From Yoonia sp. (GTDB lineage Bacteria > Pseudomonadota > Alphaproteobacteria > Rhodobacterales > Rhodobacteraceae), in assembly GCF_018402175.1 (NCBI RefSeq), contig NZ_JAGYJK010000011.1, forward strand, positions 124,001-188,000: a stretch of DNA of 64,000 nt, given 5' to 3'. The first letter of the stretch is position 1; every line of letters begins with the position of its first letter. Made by a program: the position numbers and the translations under genes. A model generated the notes under the pieces. It made no database searches. It worked only from the letters and a program-made list of their open reading frames with translations, and was not told the DNA's origin. Shown here piece after piece: positions 28,049 to 38,248 of this stretch.

Positions 28049-31000
28049 TCGGGATCGTCGATTGGGCCGCATCGCGCGCCCGCATGGTGCTGGCCTTTAT
28101 CGCGCTGTCGCTGATCGCGGGTGGTGCCGCCTATGTCAGCCTGCCCAAAGAGGGCGAACCTGACATCGAAATCCCCGCGGTCTTTGTCTCGGTCCCCTTC
28201 CCCGGCATTTCCGCCGCCGATAGCGAAACGCTGCTGGTGCGGCCGATGGAAACCGAATTGTCCGATCTGGACGGGTTGAAAACCATGACCGCCACCGCCG
28301 CCGAAGGATTCGCCGGCATGGCGCTGGAATTCGAATTCGGCTGGGACAAGACCAAGATCATCGCCGATATCCGGTCGTCCATGAACAATGCGCAGGCCAG
28401 TTTTCCGCTGGCGCCGACCAATATTCGATCACGGAAATCAACTTTTCCGAATTTCCCATCATCATCGTCAACCTGACCGGCGATGTGCCGGAACGCACCC
28501 TGCTGCGCACCGCCAAAAGCCTGCAAGACCGCATCGAAAACATCGACGCCGTGCTAGAGGCCGGGCTGGCCGGTCAGCGCGACGAGATGCTCGAAGTGCT
28601 GATCGACCCGCTGCGGCTGGAAACCTACAACGTCACGGCGGGCGAATTGATCGGGGTTGTGACCAACAACAACATGCTGATCGCCGCGGGTGAAGTGGAC
28701 ACAGCCCAAGGCACTTTTGCGGTCAAGATCCCCTCGTCCTTTGACAGCCCGCAGGATGTCTATGACCTGCCTGTCAAGACCAATGGCGACAGTATCGTCA
28801 CCCTTGGCGATCTGGCCACGATCCGCCTGACATTCGAAGACCGCGTCGGCACCGCGCGGTTCAACGGGGTCAACACCGTTGCCTTGCAGGTGGTCAAGCG
28901 CAAGGGGTTCAACCTGATCGACACCACCGCCCTTGTGCGCGACGCGGTCGCGGCGGAACGCGCCACATGGTCGCCCGAATTGCGCGCGGCGATCACCGTG
29001 GGCACATCGAACGACCAGTCGCGCAGCGTGGCCTCGATGGTCAGCCAGCTGGAAGGCTCGGTGCTGACCGCCATCGCGCTGGTGATGATTGTCGTGCTGG
29101 CCTCGCTTGGGACACGCTCGGCGCTGCTGGTGGGTTTTGCGATCCCCACGTCGTTCCTGCTATGTTTCGCGCTGCTGGCGGTGATGGATATCACGATTTC
29201 CAATATCGTGATGTTCGGCCTGATCCTGGCCGTGGGGATGCTGGTGGACGGGGCCATTGTCGTTGTCGAATATGCCGACAAACGCATCCAAGAAGGCACC
29301 GGTCCGATGTCGGCCTATACCGAAGCTGCCAAGCGGATGTTCTGGCCGATCATTTCATCCACCGCGACCACGCTTTGCGCCTTTCTGCCGATGCTGTTCT
29401 GGCCGGGCGTACCGGGGCAGTTCATGGGGATGTTGCCGGTCACGCTGATCTTTGTGCTCTGCGCGTCCTTGGTCGTGGCTTTGGTCTATCTGCCCGTGAT
29501 GGGCGGCGTCACCGGCCGGATGAGCCGCGCCTTTGGCAAATCCTCCGACGCCTTGCGCGCGCGGCTGCCATGGGCGGCCTGCGCGGCGCTGGTGGTGCCT
29601 GCGATCATGGTGGTCTTTACCGGCGCGATGCTGGTGCTGAACCCCGCCTATCTGTCGGGCGATGCCGTCCAGACGACAGGCTTTGTCGCCTCCCTGCCCG
29701 GGATCGTGCTGTTTCTGGGGGGTGCGGTCGGCTTGTCGATCACGCTGGGTGCGGCACGGATCGAACGGCCCGCCAAACGGATCAAGGCAGGGTATCAGCG
29801 GTCGCGCTTTGGCCGGGTCATGCATTTCATCGTCGGCAATCCGGTGATGCCGCTGGTCACCATCGCGGCGGTGATCTTTACCGTGGTGTCGATCTTTGGC
29901 TATTACGGGGCCAATAATAACGGCGTCGAATTCTTCGTGGAATCCGAACCCGAACAGGCGATTGTCTATGTGCGCGCGCGCGGCAACCTGTCACTGGCCG
30001 AAAAGGACGCGCTGGTCCGGCAGGCCGAACAGATCGTGCTGGCGCATCCGGGCGTGATTACCGCCTTTTCCTTTGCCGGTGACGGCGGGCTGAACACCGA
30101 TGCCAGCGGCGCCAGCACCCCGCGCGATACGATCGGACAGGTCCAGCTGGAAACGATCCCCTGGGAAGACCGCGCCGGTATCGCCGCACTTGACGGTGAT
30201 CTGGTGCTGGCGCAATTGCAGGACCAGCTGAACACCATCCCCGGGATCGAGACAGAGATTCTGGCACAGGCGCGCGGCCCCGCATCGGGCAAGCCTGTGC
30301 ATCTGCGGCTGAAAGGCGACGATTGGGATGATCTGATCAGCGCCGCCCAGATCACCCGCGCGCAATTTGCGCAGACCCCCGGCCTGATCACGATTGAAGA
30401 TTCGCTGCCCCTGCCCGGCATCGACTGGCAGATCGACGTCGATGTGGCGACTGCAGGCCGGTTCGGCGCGGATGTGGCCAGCGTCGGCGGCATGGTGCAA
30501 CTGGTGACGCGGGGCATCCTGCTGGATACGATGCGCGTTGACAGCTCGGACGAGGAAATCGAAATCCGCGTCCGCCTGCCCGAACAGGACCGCGTGCTGT
30601 CCACGCTCGACACCCTGCGCGTGCGCACGGCGGACGGGCTGGTGCCTTTGTCCAATTTCATCACCCGCACGCCGGTTGCGAAACTGGCGCAGATCGACCG
30701 GATCGACCAGCAACGCTATTTCGACGTCAAGGCGGGGGTCACCAGCGGGCTGACCAATCTGCTGGCAGATGGCAGCGCGGTGGCTGTCGCACAGGTTGAC
30801 CGCAGCGCGACCGGCATGGCGCGCTATGGCGATGTGACGCTGCTGGATGGCACCACGGCGGATCGCTTGGCGCGTTTGGTGGCGGATGGGGCCATCACCG
30901 AAACCCCGCTGAACGCCAATGAACGGATCGCGCTGCTGACCGAATGGCTGGCCGATAACCCGCTGCCGGCGGGTGTTGCGTGGGAATGGACTGGCGATCA

Positions 31001-31724
31001 GGAAGAACAGGCCGAATCCGGTGCCTTTTTGATGACCGCCTTTGCAGGCGCGCTGGGGCTGATGTTCATCATCCTGCTGGCGCAATTCAACAGTTTCTAT
31101 AATTCGGTGCTGGTGCTGCTGGCCGTGGTGCTGTCCACCGCCGGATCGCTGGTGGGGATGCTGGTCATGGGCCAGCCGTTTTCGATCATCATGACCGGCA
31201 CGGGGATCGTGGCACTTGCAGGGATCGTGGTGAACAACAATATCATCCTGATCGACACCTATCAGGATTACAGCCGCTATATGCCACGGACCGAGGCGAT
31301 CACCCGCACCGCCGAGGATCGCATCCGCCCCGTGCTTTTGACCACGATCACGACGATGGCGGGGCTGGCGCCGATGATGTTCGGCCTCAGCCTAGATTTC
31401 ATGAATGGTGGCTATTCGATCGACAGCCCGACAGCACTGTGGTGGAAACAACTGGCCACGGCCGTGGTCTTTGGCCTTGGGATCGCGACGGTGCTGACGC
31501 TGGTCTTCACCCCCTCGATGCTGGCGGCACGGGTCTGGTTTGTGACCTATGTGCAATGGGCCGCGCAATTGATGGCAAAACTGTCGATGGGTACCAGCAG
31601 CCGCGCCGCCCGCGACTGGGCGCTGGCAAGGCAAGCCGCACGCATCAAGGCACCAGAGGTGATCTGGGTCGAGGATGACGCGGCACCAGTTGCCACCAGA
31701 TCGCCGTTGCAGGCGGCGGAATAG
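28045..31724 (+). pseudogene. RND efflux permease (HAE1 type), single-base frameshift
   Basis: Proton-driven multidrug efflux permease of about 1226 residues if repaired. The first frame runs 28045-28476 and reads normally up to MNNAQASFP, then goes out of frame. The second frame carries QYSITEINFSEFPIIIVNLTG onward to 31724. Adding one base near 28405-28407 (TTTTCCGCTGG) restores FPAGADQYSITEINF. The rest looks intact: membrane segment 4 with GMLVDGAIVVVEYADKR (proton-relay Asp), FSFAGDGGLNTD in the porter domain, and late spans with GIVALAGIVVNNNIILIDTY. It is longer than AcrB, as in related alphaproteobacterial pumps. Either a sequencing indel or a real inactivation. Confidence 0.85.
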
Positions 31725-31733
31725 CGTTGGACC

Positions 31734-32075
31734 CTAATCCATCACCTTTTTGACGAATTGGGATTTCAGCCCCATCTGGCCAAAGCCCGCGATCTTGCAG
31801 TCGATATCGTGATCGCCGCTGACCAGCCTGATACCGGTGACCTTGGTGCCGACCTTGAGGGCGGTGGAAGAGCCTTTGACCTTGAGGTCCTTGATCACGG
31901 TCACGGTATCGCCGTATTGCAGGATATTGCCCACGGCGTCACGGATCACATCGGCCGCATCCAACGCCGCATCGGGCGACCATTCATGCCCGCAAGCGGG
32001 GCAATTGAGCAGCGCATCCACCGCGTAGGTAAAGCGCGCGCCGCAGTCAGGGCATGGGGGCAACGTATCAGGCAT
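31734..32075 (-). CDS. yjdM: zinc-ribbon protein YjdM/PhnA family
   Basis: 113-residue cytoplasmic protein: an N-terminal zinc ribbon with CPDC and CPAC pairs (residues about 8-27), then the PhnA/YjdM domain with GNILQYGDTVTVIKDLKVKG and the C-terminal GQMGLKSQFVKKV. Formerly called PhnA, but not a phosphonate enzyme; the role is unclear. A REP-like palindrome lies 23 bases upstream of its start. Convergent with the RND operon, 9 bases apart. Confidence 0.88.
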   Translation of the reverse strand: MPDTLPPCPDCGARFTYAVDALLNCPACGHEWSPDAALDAADVIRDAVGNILQYGDTVTVIKDLKVKGSSTALKVGTKVTGIRLVSGDHDIDCKIAGFGQMGLKSQFVKKVMD

Positions 32076-32097
32076 TGTTTTTTTCTTTCTTTGGCAA

Positions 32098-32120
32098 GGC
32101 GGGGTGAACCCCGCCCTACG
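32098..32120 (-). repeat. REP-like palindrome, copy 3
   Basis: Read on the minus strand: CGTAG followed by the hairpin GGCGGGGT-TC-ACCCCGCC. It has the same GTAG foot and central TTCA as copies 1, 5 and 6. It lies between yjdM and the Atm1-like gene. Confidence 0.7.
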
Positions 32121-32174
32121 ACATTGCGTCGTTCGGGGTTGTTCCCGACCGGATCACGCAGGCGCTTTGCCGCG

Positions 32175-34001
32175 TCAAACCGCTGGCGCCTCTTCTTCGG
32201 ACTGCCTGTTCCACAGATGCGCATAGCGCCCGTCCTGCGCCAGCAGCGCGTCATGCCGGCCCTGTTCCACGATCACACCGTTTTCCAGCACCACGATCAG
32301 ATCGGCATCGGCGATGGTGGACAGCCGGTGCGCGATGGTAATGACCGTGCGGCCTTGGCCCATCGCCTTGAGTTCAGCTTGGATTTCCATCTCGGTCTCG
32401 GTATCAAGCGCACTGGTCGCCTCGTCCAAGAGCAGGATCGGCGGGTTCTTGAGCAAGGTGCGCGCGATGCCCACGCGCTGTTTTTCGCCCCCTGACAGTT
32501 TCAAGCCTCGCTCACCCACGGTGGTCTGATAACCATCCGGCAGGCTGATGATGAAATCATGGATCTTGGCGGCTTTCGCGGCGGCGATGATATCGGCCTC
32601 GCCCGCATCGGGGCGGCCATAGGCGATGTTGTAATGCACCGTGTCGTTGAACAGCACGGTATCCTGCGGCACCACGCCGATCTGGGCATGCAGGCTGTCC
32701 TGCGTCACATCGCGCACGTCTTGGTCGTCGATCAGCAAGGCCCCGCCCGTGACGTCATAGAACCGGAACAACAGCCGCCCGATGGTGGATTTGCCCGATC
32801 CGGACGACCCGACAATGGCCACCGTCTGGCCCGGCGCGACATCGAGGTTGATACCCTTGAGAATACCGCGCGCCGCATCATAGCCAAAGGTTACATCGCG
32901 CAGGGTCACACGGCCACCGGTGACGGCCAAAGGCTTGGCATGGGGCGCGTCATTCACCTCGGCCGGTTGGCCCAAAAGGTCGAACATATCGCCCATGTCG
33001 ATCAAGGCTTGGCGGATTTCGCGGTAGACTGTGCCAAGAAAATTCAGCGGCATGGTGATCTGGATCATATAAGCGTTGACCATGACAAAATCGCCCACCG
33101 TCAGATCGCCGCGTTCAACGCCCACGGCGGCCATGACCATGACCAGCACCAGCCCGCCGGTGATCAGCACCGATTGGCCAAAGTTCAGGAAAGCCAGCGA
33201 ATAATTGGTGCGCACCGCCGCGGTTTCATATTGCGCCATGGCGCGGTCGTAACGGTCGGCCTCCCACTTTTCGGCGCCGAAATATTTGACCGTTTCAAAA
33301 TTCAGCAGCGAATCAATCGCCTTTTGGTTCGCATCCGTGTCCTGATCGTTCATCACCTTGCGGATTTTCACCCGCCATTCGGTGACGGTAAAGGTGAACC
33401 AGACATAAAGTGCTATGGTCCCGACAACGACGGCCAGATACCAGACGTCGAACAGGTAAAACAACACGACCGAGATCATCGCCAGTTCCAGCATCAACGG
33501 CCCCATTGAAAACAGCAGGAACCGCAGCAGAAAATCCACGCCCTTGACGCCGCGTTCGATCACGCGCGACAGACCGCCGGTCTTGCGCGTGATGTGATAG
33601 CGCAGCGACAGCCGGTGGATATGGGTAAAGGTTTCCAGCGCCAGTTGCCGCAAAGCGCGCTGGCCGACGCGGGTAAAGATCACGTCGCGCAATTGCTGAA
33701 AGCCCACGTTCATCAACCGCGCAAAGCCGTAGGCCAGCGTCAGCCCCACAGCCCCCAGCCCCAGCACGGTAGCCGCCGTCGCCCCGTCAGGGGCCAGCGC
33801 ATCCACCGCCTGTTTATACAGGATCGGCGTGCCGACTGCGATCACCTTGGCCAACAACAAGACCAGCATCGCGCCGATGACCCGCCGTTTGACCCAGCCC
33901 TGCCCCTGCGGCCACAGATAGGGCATCACGCGGCGGATGACGGACCACCCCTGCACGCGGGCATTGCTAGGGTTCGTATCGGAATGAGTGGTTGGGCGCA
34001 T
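32175..34001 (-). CDS. Atm1-like ABC exporter (fused permease-ATPase)
   Basis: 608 residues. The N-terminal half holds six membrane helices with ABCB7/Atm1-type motifs (ILYKQAVDALAP, LNFETVKYFGAEKWEADRYD, FLGTVYREIRQALIDMGDMF). The C-terminal half is an ABC ATPase with Walker A GSSGSGKSTIGRLLFR, signature LSGGEKQRVGIART, and Walker B ILLLDEATSALD. The NYFGAE-like segment and Arg/Asn-rich inner leaflet suggest glutathione-conjugate or metal-related export, as for NaAtm1; this is family-based inference. Stands alone, with a REP element after its stop. Confidence 0.9.
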   Translation of the reverse strand: MRPTTHSDTNPSNARVQGWSVIRRVMPYLWPQGQGWVKRRVIGAMLVLLLAKVIAVGTPILYKQAVDALAPDGATAATVLGLGAVGLTLAYGFARLMNVGFQQLRDVIFTRVGQRALRQLALETFTHIHRLSLRYHITRKTGGLSRVIERGVKGVDFLLRFLLFSMGPLMLELAMISVVLFYLFDVWYLAVVVGTIALYVWFTFTVTEWRVKIRKVMNDQDTDANQKAIDSLLNFETVKYFGAEKWEADRYDRAMAQYETAAVRTNYSLAFLNFGQSVLITGGLVLVMVMAAVGVERGDLTVGDFVMVNAYMIQITMPLNFLGTVYREIRQALIDMGDMFDLLGQPAEVNDAPHAKPLAVTGGRVTLRDVTFGYDAARGILKGINLDVAPGQTVAIVGSSGSGKSTIGRLLFRFYDVTGGALLIDDQDVRDVTQDSLHAQIGVVPQDTVLFNDTVHYNIAYGRPDAGEADIIAAAKAAKIHDFIISLPDGYQTTVGERGLKLSGGEKQRVGIARTLLKNPPILLLDEATSALDTETEMEIQAELKAMGQGRTVITIAHRLSTIADADLIVVLENGVIVEQGRHDALLAQDGRYAHLWNRQSEEEAPAV

Positions 34002-34064
34002 AGCTGTCTCCGCAGTCTGAGACGTTACTAGGGCCCCGCCAGTGGATTGACCAGAGCCACAAGG

Positions 34065-35237
34065 CTATTGCGCGATATCGGGAATCCGGAACACCTGTCC
34101 GGGATAGATCAGGTCGGGGTCGCGGATCAGATCACTGTTCGCCTCGAAGACCTGCACATACAGGATTCCGGCACCAAGGCTTTCTTTTGCAATCGCCCAA
34201 AGCGTCGATCCGGGCTGGACCGTGCGCACCGCCACCTCGAACCCGTCCCGCGCCGTGTCTTCAGCCATGACAGCAGCAACGCTGGCGGGTTCTTCGCGCT
34301 GAAACGGCGTTTCCATCCGCGACACGACGGTGCCATCCGCATCCACCTCGTCGATGCGCAGCGTATAGACACCGGTCGCAACAGGGGGCAGCGCGATGCT
34401 CCAATCGCCGCCCGCAGTCACCGGCGCCGCCGCGACTGATTCGTTATCAAGATAAACCTGCACCTCGCTATCGCCGGTGGCACGGCCAGTCAGCTCCACC
34501 TCGCCGGCAGGATCATAGGTAATCGCGTCCAGCGCCACATTGGGTTGCGGCAGCACAGCGGCCCCCTGTGCAACGCGCACACCATCCACGCCGGTTTCCA
34601 GCACCACGGGCGGGGCGACGGGTGCGGGGGTGATCTGGGCTGTTTCGGTCTCGGGTAGATCAGCCTCGGCAGGCGGATCAATCGGGGCCTCTGCGGCCGT
34701 TTCTGGTGCGATCTGCGGGGTCGTCTCTGGCGCAGACTCTGGGGCTGCTTCGGCCACCACCACGGGGGCAATCGGCGCAACTATATAGCTGGTTCGCGAC
34801 GGCAACGACGCCCCGTCAGGATCGGCCAAGAGCGACAGGCGGCGCGGCTGATCGGCGGGGTCCGCCGTGGCCAGCATCACGAAACTGCCCGCCGCATCCG
34901 CCGTGGCCCGCGCAATGGCCGCGCCGCCCAGGATCAGATCGACAACCTGATCAGGGGCCGCACGGCCCGCCACGATGATGGATCCGTCAGGGTCCAGCCG
35001 GAACGTATCGAATGACGGCACGACGGGGGCCGCGACAACCGGTTCTGGTTCTGGTGCTGTTTCTGGTGCCGTTTCTGGCGCAGGCGCAGGCGCGGTCGCT
35101 TCCGGCGCAGCGACGGCCACTACGGGCAGTGTCGGGGATGGTGCGGGCAGCAGGATTAAAACCAGCGCCCCCAGCGCAGCCGCCGCCAAAGCCCCCAGCA
35201 CCCAGGCACCCATCTGCGATTTATTCTGATCGTCCAC
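34065..35237 (-). CDS. LysM-domain membrane-anchored protein
   Basis: 390 residues: a short cytoplasmic start, one membrane helix (WVLGALAAAALGALVLILLP), a long Pro/Ala/Glu-rich low-complexity stretch (APETAPETAPEPEP, again near residue 190), two Ig-like carbohydrate-binding-type beta segments (IIVAGRAAPDQVVDL and VELTGRATGDSEVQVYLD), and a C-terminal LysM domain (VQPGSTLWAIAKESL to YPGQVFRIP). Likely a periplasmic peptidoglycan-binding protein. This layout is common in Rhodobacteraceae. Divergent from the LOG gene. Confidence 0.82.
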   Translation of the reverse strand: MDDQNKSQMGAWVLGALAAAALGALVLILLPAPSPTLPVVAVAAPEATAPAPAPETAPETAPEPEPVVAAPVVPSFDTFRLDPDGSIIVAGRAAPDQVVDLILGGAAIARATADAAGSFVMLATADPADQPRRLSLLADPDGASLPSRTSYIVAPIAPVVVAEAAPESAPETTPQIAPETAAEAPIDPPAEADLPETETAQITPAPVAPPVVLETGVDGVRVAQGAAVLPQPNVALDAITYDPAGEVELTGRATGDSEVQVYLDNESVAAAPVTAGGDWSIALPPVATGVYTLRIDEVDADGTVVSRMETPFQREEPASVAAVMAEDTARDGFEVAVRTVQPGSTLWAIAKESLGAGILYVQVFEANSDLIRDPDLIYPGQVFRIPDIAQ

Positions 35238-35346
35238 GCCTTATACCCCGTCCCGGTCTTACCGGCAAAATTCCGCCCACAGCATTGAGACAATGTAGCA
35301 ACCCCGCTAAGAGCGGTCAAAGCCAAGCTGCATCAAAGGGGTAGCG

Positions 35347-35901
35347 ATGTCCGATTTTCCAAGCTCAGTGTGTGTTTATTGCGGCTCTCGGGATGGAACC
35401 GACCCCGCTTATGCCCAAGCCGCCACCGAAACCGGCCAAATGCTGGCGCGCAACGGCTGGCGGCTGGTTTACGGCGCAGGCGATGTCGGGCTGATGGGGC
35501 GGGTGGCCAAGGCCGTGCAGCAGGCGGGCGGGCGCACCTTCGGGGTGATCCCCACGCATCTGATGGCGCTCGAGGCCGGCAAACGCGATCTGGACAGTTT
35601 CGTCGTCACCGAAACCATGCATGAACGCAAAAAGGTCATGTTCATGAATGCCGATGCGGTCGTCGTGCTGCCGGGCGGGGCGGGCAGCCTTGACGAATTC
35701 TTCGAAGTGCTGACATGGCGCCAGCTGGGCCTGCACCGCAAACCGATCATCTTGCTGAATATCGCGGGCTTCTGGGACCCGCTGCTGGTCTTGATGCGCC
35801 ATGTCGTGGCCCAGGGCTTCGCGGGCGATGATATCCTTGGCTTTGTGACCGTGGCCGCCGATGTGACCGCCTTGGAATGCGCGCTGCAAGACGCGCTATA
35901 G
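35347..35901 (+). CDS. LOG family nucleoside-5'-monophosphate phosphoribohydrolase
   Basis: 184 residues with the Rossmann-like LOG fold. Seen are SSVCVYCGSRDG at the start, VYGAGDVGLMGRVAKAV, and the catalytic PGGAGSLDEFFE (PGGxGTxxE) with METMHERKK before it (MxxRK motif). LOG enzymes release cytokinin-type bases or hydrolyse AMP-like nucleotides. The old annotation "lysine decarboxylase" for this family is wrong. Stop overlaps the convergent dehydratase gene by 6 bases. Shine-Dalgarno AAAGGGGTAG precedes the ATG. Confidence 0.92.
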   Translation: MSDFPSSVCVYCGSRDGTDPAYAQAATETGQMLARNGWRLVYGAGDVGLMGRVAKAVQQAGGRTFGVIPTHLMALEAGKRDLDSFVVTETMHERKKVMFMNADAVVVLPGGAGSLDEFFEVLTWRQLGLHRKPIILLNIAGFWDPLLVLMRHVVAQGFAGDDILGFVTVAADVTALECALQDAL

Positions 35902-36864
35902 CGCCGCCATCAACGCGCCATAGCGGGCAAGCGAGATGTTCGACCCGCAGGCGATGATCCCCACGCGCCGCCCCGCCAGATCATCGCGCAAAGGCCCGAT
36001 GATCGCGGCCAGTGACGCCGCACAGGCCGGTTCGGCGGTGATGCGCAGAATGGATTGATAAATCTCCATCGCGCGCAACATCTCGGCATCCGCGATCCGC
36101 ACGATCCGGTCAACATGGGCCTGCGCCACCCCGAATGTATAAGGCAGCGCCATGGGTGCGCCCAGACTGTCGGCAATGGTGGCGACCTTGTCCAACGTGA
36201 CCGGCGCGCCCTGCGCCAAGGATTGGAACAGGCTGTCGGCACCGTAAGGTTCGACCCCGATCACCTGCGCATCAGGGCGCAATTGGCGGATCGCACAGGC
36301 CATGCCCGCCATCAGCCCGCCCCCGCCGACAGGCACGATGAATGTATCCAGATCAGGGACCTGTGTCACATATTCCAGCGCACAGACAGCCGCCCCCAGC
36401 ACCATATGCGCCGCCTCGAACGGATGCATCAAGGCGCGGCCCTGCGCGGCGGCAGCGTTCATCGCGGCAAAGGCCGCGGCCATGTCGTCGTGCAAGGACA
36501 CATGCGCGCCCAAAGCCTCGCAGCCTGCGATGCGCGCAGGATCCGTCGCGCGGGGCATGCAGATCAGCGCATCCACCCCCGCCGCCTGCGCCGCCCAAGC
36601 CACCGCCAGCGCATGGTTGCCACCGCTGGCCGCGACAACGCCCGCAGCACGCTGGTCCGGATCCAGCCCCGCAATGCCCAGATAGGCCCCGCGCGCCTTG
36701 AACGATCCGGCCTGCTGGAACAGTTCCAGCTTGACCGTCACACCTGCGCAATCAGGCAAAACCCCGTCCCAGCGCGCCGATGCCAGCGGCAGGACAGGTG
36801 TTTCAATCACCACATCGCGCAAGGTTTCCGCCGCCGCCCTGATCGCCGCCAGTTCCGGCCCCAT
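35896..36864 (-). CDS. PLP-dependent threonine/serine dehydratase family
   Basis: 322-residue fold-type II PLP enzyme. The PLP lysine is in GSFKARGAY (about residue 55), followed by AASGGNHALAVAWAA, the glycine-rich phosphate cradle VGGGGLMAGMA and the C-terminal IIACGSNISLARY. It would deaminate threonine or serine to the keto acid, or act on a related hydroxy amino acid (EutB and serine racemase belong to the same family). The regulatory ACT domain of biosynthetic IlvA is absent. sodB lies upstream on the same strand, separated by a terminator. Confidence 0.8.
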   Translation of the reverse strand: MGPELAAIRAAAETLRDVVIETPVLPLASARWDGVLPDCAGVTVKLELFQQAGSFKARGAYLGIAGLDPDQRAAGVVAASGGNHALAVAWAAQAAGVDALICMPRATDPARIAGCEALGAHVSLHDDMAAAFAAMNAAAAQGRALMHPFEAAHMVLGAAVCALEYVTQVPDLDTFIVPVGGGGLMAGMACAIRQLRPDAQVIGVEPYGADSLFQSLAQGAPVTLDKVATIADSLGAPMALPYTFGVAQAHVDRIVRIADAEMLRAMEIYQSILRITAEPACAASLAAIIGPLRDDLAGRRVGIIACGSNISLARYGALMAAL

Positions 36865-36880
36865 CGCATATCCCCCAAAG

Positions 36881-36908
36881 AAAAAACCCGCAGGACATGT
36901 CCCACGGG
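36881..36908 (-). terminator. terminator downstream of sodB
   Basis: On the minus strand CCCGTGGGAC-AT-GTCCTGCGGG pairs over 10 positions (two G-U) and is followed by six T residues. It lies 30 bases after the sodB stop. Confidence 0.8.
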
Positions 36909-36938
36909 CCTTTGATCTTGTCTATGGTCAGACGGCGG

Positions 36939-37538
36939 TTACATCCGGCCGGCGACATTTTCCCAATTGACCAGATTGTCGAGAAAGTTGGTCAGATAGG
37001 CAGGCCGCTTGTTGCGGAAATCGATGTAATAGGAATGTTCCCAGACATCACAGCCCAGCAAGGCGGTCTGGCCAAAACACAAAGGGTTCACGCCGTTTTC
37101 GGTCTTGGTGATCGCCAGCGACCCGTCAGCCTTTTTCACCAGCCAGGCCCAGCCGGACCCGAACTGGCCCGCACCGGCAGCGCTGAACTCGGATTTGAAC
37201 GCATCGACCGAGCCAAAGCTTTCCACCAGCGCCTTTTCGACTTCCGACGGCATCTTGACCGCATCCGGTGTCATCATTTCCCAGAACTGATTGTGATTCC
37301 ACAGCTGGCTGATGTTGTTGAAAATCCCGTTCTGCGCCACGGCAGCGGAATCATAGGTGCCGACAATGATCTCTTCCAGCGACTTGCCGGCCCATTGGGT
37401 GCCCTCGATCGCCTTGTTGCCATTGGTCACATAGGCGTTGTGGTGGATATCATGATGGAATTCCAGCGTCTCGGCGGACATGCCTTTGGCGGCCAGCGCA
37501 TCATGGGCATAGGGCAGATCGGGAAGGGTGAATGACAT
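36939..37538 (-). CDS. sodB: superoxide dismutase, Fe/Mn type
   Basis: 199 residues; converts superoxide to peroxide and oxygen. The metal ligands are visible: His in EFHHDIHHNAYV, His in QLWNHNQFW, and Asp/His in CDVWEHSYYID. The start MSFTLPDLPYAHDAL and GSGWAWLV are typical of the iron type, though metal choice cannot be fixed by eye. AGAGGA lies about 6 bases before the ATG. It has its own candidate promoter and terminator, so it is probably a single-gene unit. Confidence 0.95.
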   Translation of the reverse strand: MSFTLPDLPYAHDALAAKGMSAETLEFHHDIHHNAYVTNGNKAIEGTQWAGKSLEEIIVGTYDSAAVAQNGIFNNISQLWNHNQFWEMMTPDAVKMPSEVEKALVESFGSVDAFKSEFSAAGAGQFGSGWAWLVKKADGSLAITKTENGVNPLCFGQTALLGCDVWEHSYYIDFRNKRPAYLTNFLDNLVNWENVAGRM

Positions 37539-37575
37539 GGTCAGTCCTCTGTGTTGTTCAGCATTGCGTTGCCCT

Positions 37576-37605
37576 TTAGGTGGCCCCCGGCTGCACAAAG
37601 GTCAA
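37576..37605 (-). promoter_or_regulatory. candidate sigma-70 promoter of sodB
   Basis: On the minus strand TTGACC (-35, 37605-37600) and ACCTAA (-10, 37581-37576) are separated by 18 bases, giving a start about 30 bases before the sodB ATG. The -35 is good and the -10 weak, as is common in this group. Confidence 0.35.
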
Positions 37606-37622
37606 GGGCGCACACCCTTTTC

Positions 37623-37675
37623 CCCCATCTTCCGAGCCCAAATATCCCCGCCGGAGGCCCCGCGCATCGCGCGGG
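37623..37675 (+). repeat. dispersed repeat copy B with adjacent GC hairpin
   Basis: The core 37623-37648 matches copy A (1340-1365) at 25 of 26 bases. It is followed by the hairpin CCCGCGC-ATC-GCGCGGG (37659-37675), which ends 10 bases from the soxG stop. In the direction of soxG this is hairpin then GGGGATATTTGGG, so it may serve as the end of the sox transcript. Confidence 0.65.
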
Positions 37676-37684
37676 ATCTGGCGC

Positions 37685-38248
37685 TCAGAACACCCCGACA
37701 GGGCCTGCCTTGGCCGAGGCCACCAGCAGGTCATGGACATAATCCGCAACCGACCGGAAACAGACCACAGCAAATCTATCCGCATCCACCATCCAGAAGG
37801 CGGCGGCGACCTGCCCCAGATGGCTGCGCCGAAAATCGCCCGCAGCAAAGCTATCGGGGTGCAGATCGGCAGGGGTCAGCTTGGCCATGATTTCGCGCGC
37901 AAAATCACCTTCCACATGGATCAACGCACGCGCGTCCGATACGTTTTCGGCCAGATAATGCTGGCCCGCCAAGGCTGCATCGATCTGCGCCAAGGCGTCT
38001 GTCACCTCTGCGTAGGGCAGCATGACCAGCACTTCATCTGGTGACATCCAGGCGACACCGCGATCTTCGCCCAGGGCAATTTTCCTTTTTTCAGGAAACA
38101 CTTGCCCCGTGATCTTCTTGCAAACCGCGCGCAGTTTGGCGTTTGACAGGTCACCGCGCAGGGTGATCATGCCGCAGAGGCCCGCCTCGCGGATCGTGAC
38201 CTCGCCTGCGGTGCTGCGGCCTTGCAAGGCGCTGATAGCGTCAGACAT
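37685..38248 (-). CDS. soxG: sarcosine oxidase subunit gamma
   Basis: 187-residue gamma subunit of heterotetrameric sarcosine oxidase. Marks include ALQGRSTAGEVTIREAG at the start, VAWMSPDEVLVMLP, and HPDSFAAGDFRRSHLGQVAAAFWMV. It helps hold the complex and the flavins. Its start overlaps the soxA end by 8 bases. The frame continues upstream of 38248 only within soxA. Last gene of soxBDAG. Confidence 0.9.
   Translation of the reverse strand: MSDAISALQGRSTAGEVTIREAGLCGMITLRGDLSNAKLRAVCKKITGQVFPEKRKIALGEDRGVAWMSPDEVLVMLPYAEVTDALAQIDAALAGQHYLAENVSDARALIHVEGDFAREIMAKLTPADLHPDSFAAGDFRRSHLGQVAAAFWMVDADRFAVVCFRSVADYVHDLLVASAKAGPVGVF

Noticed and set aside
32098..32120. Rho-independent terminator between yjdM and the Atm1-like gene
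   Set aside because: The hairpin lacks a T-run on either side and matches the REP-like family by its GTAG foot and TTCA centre, so it is listed as a repeat.
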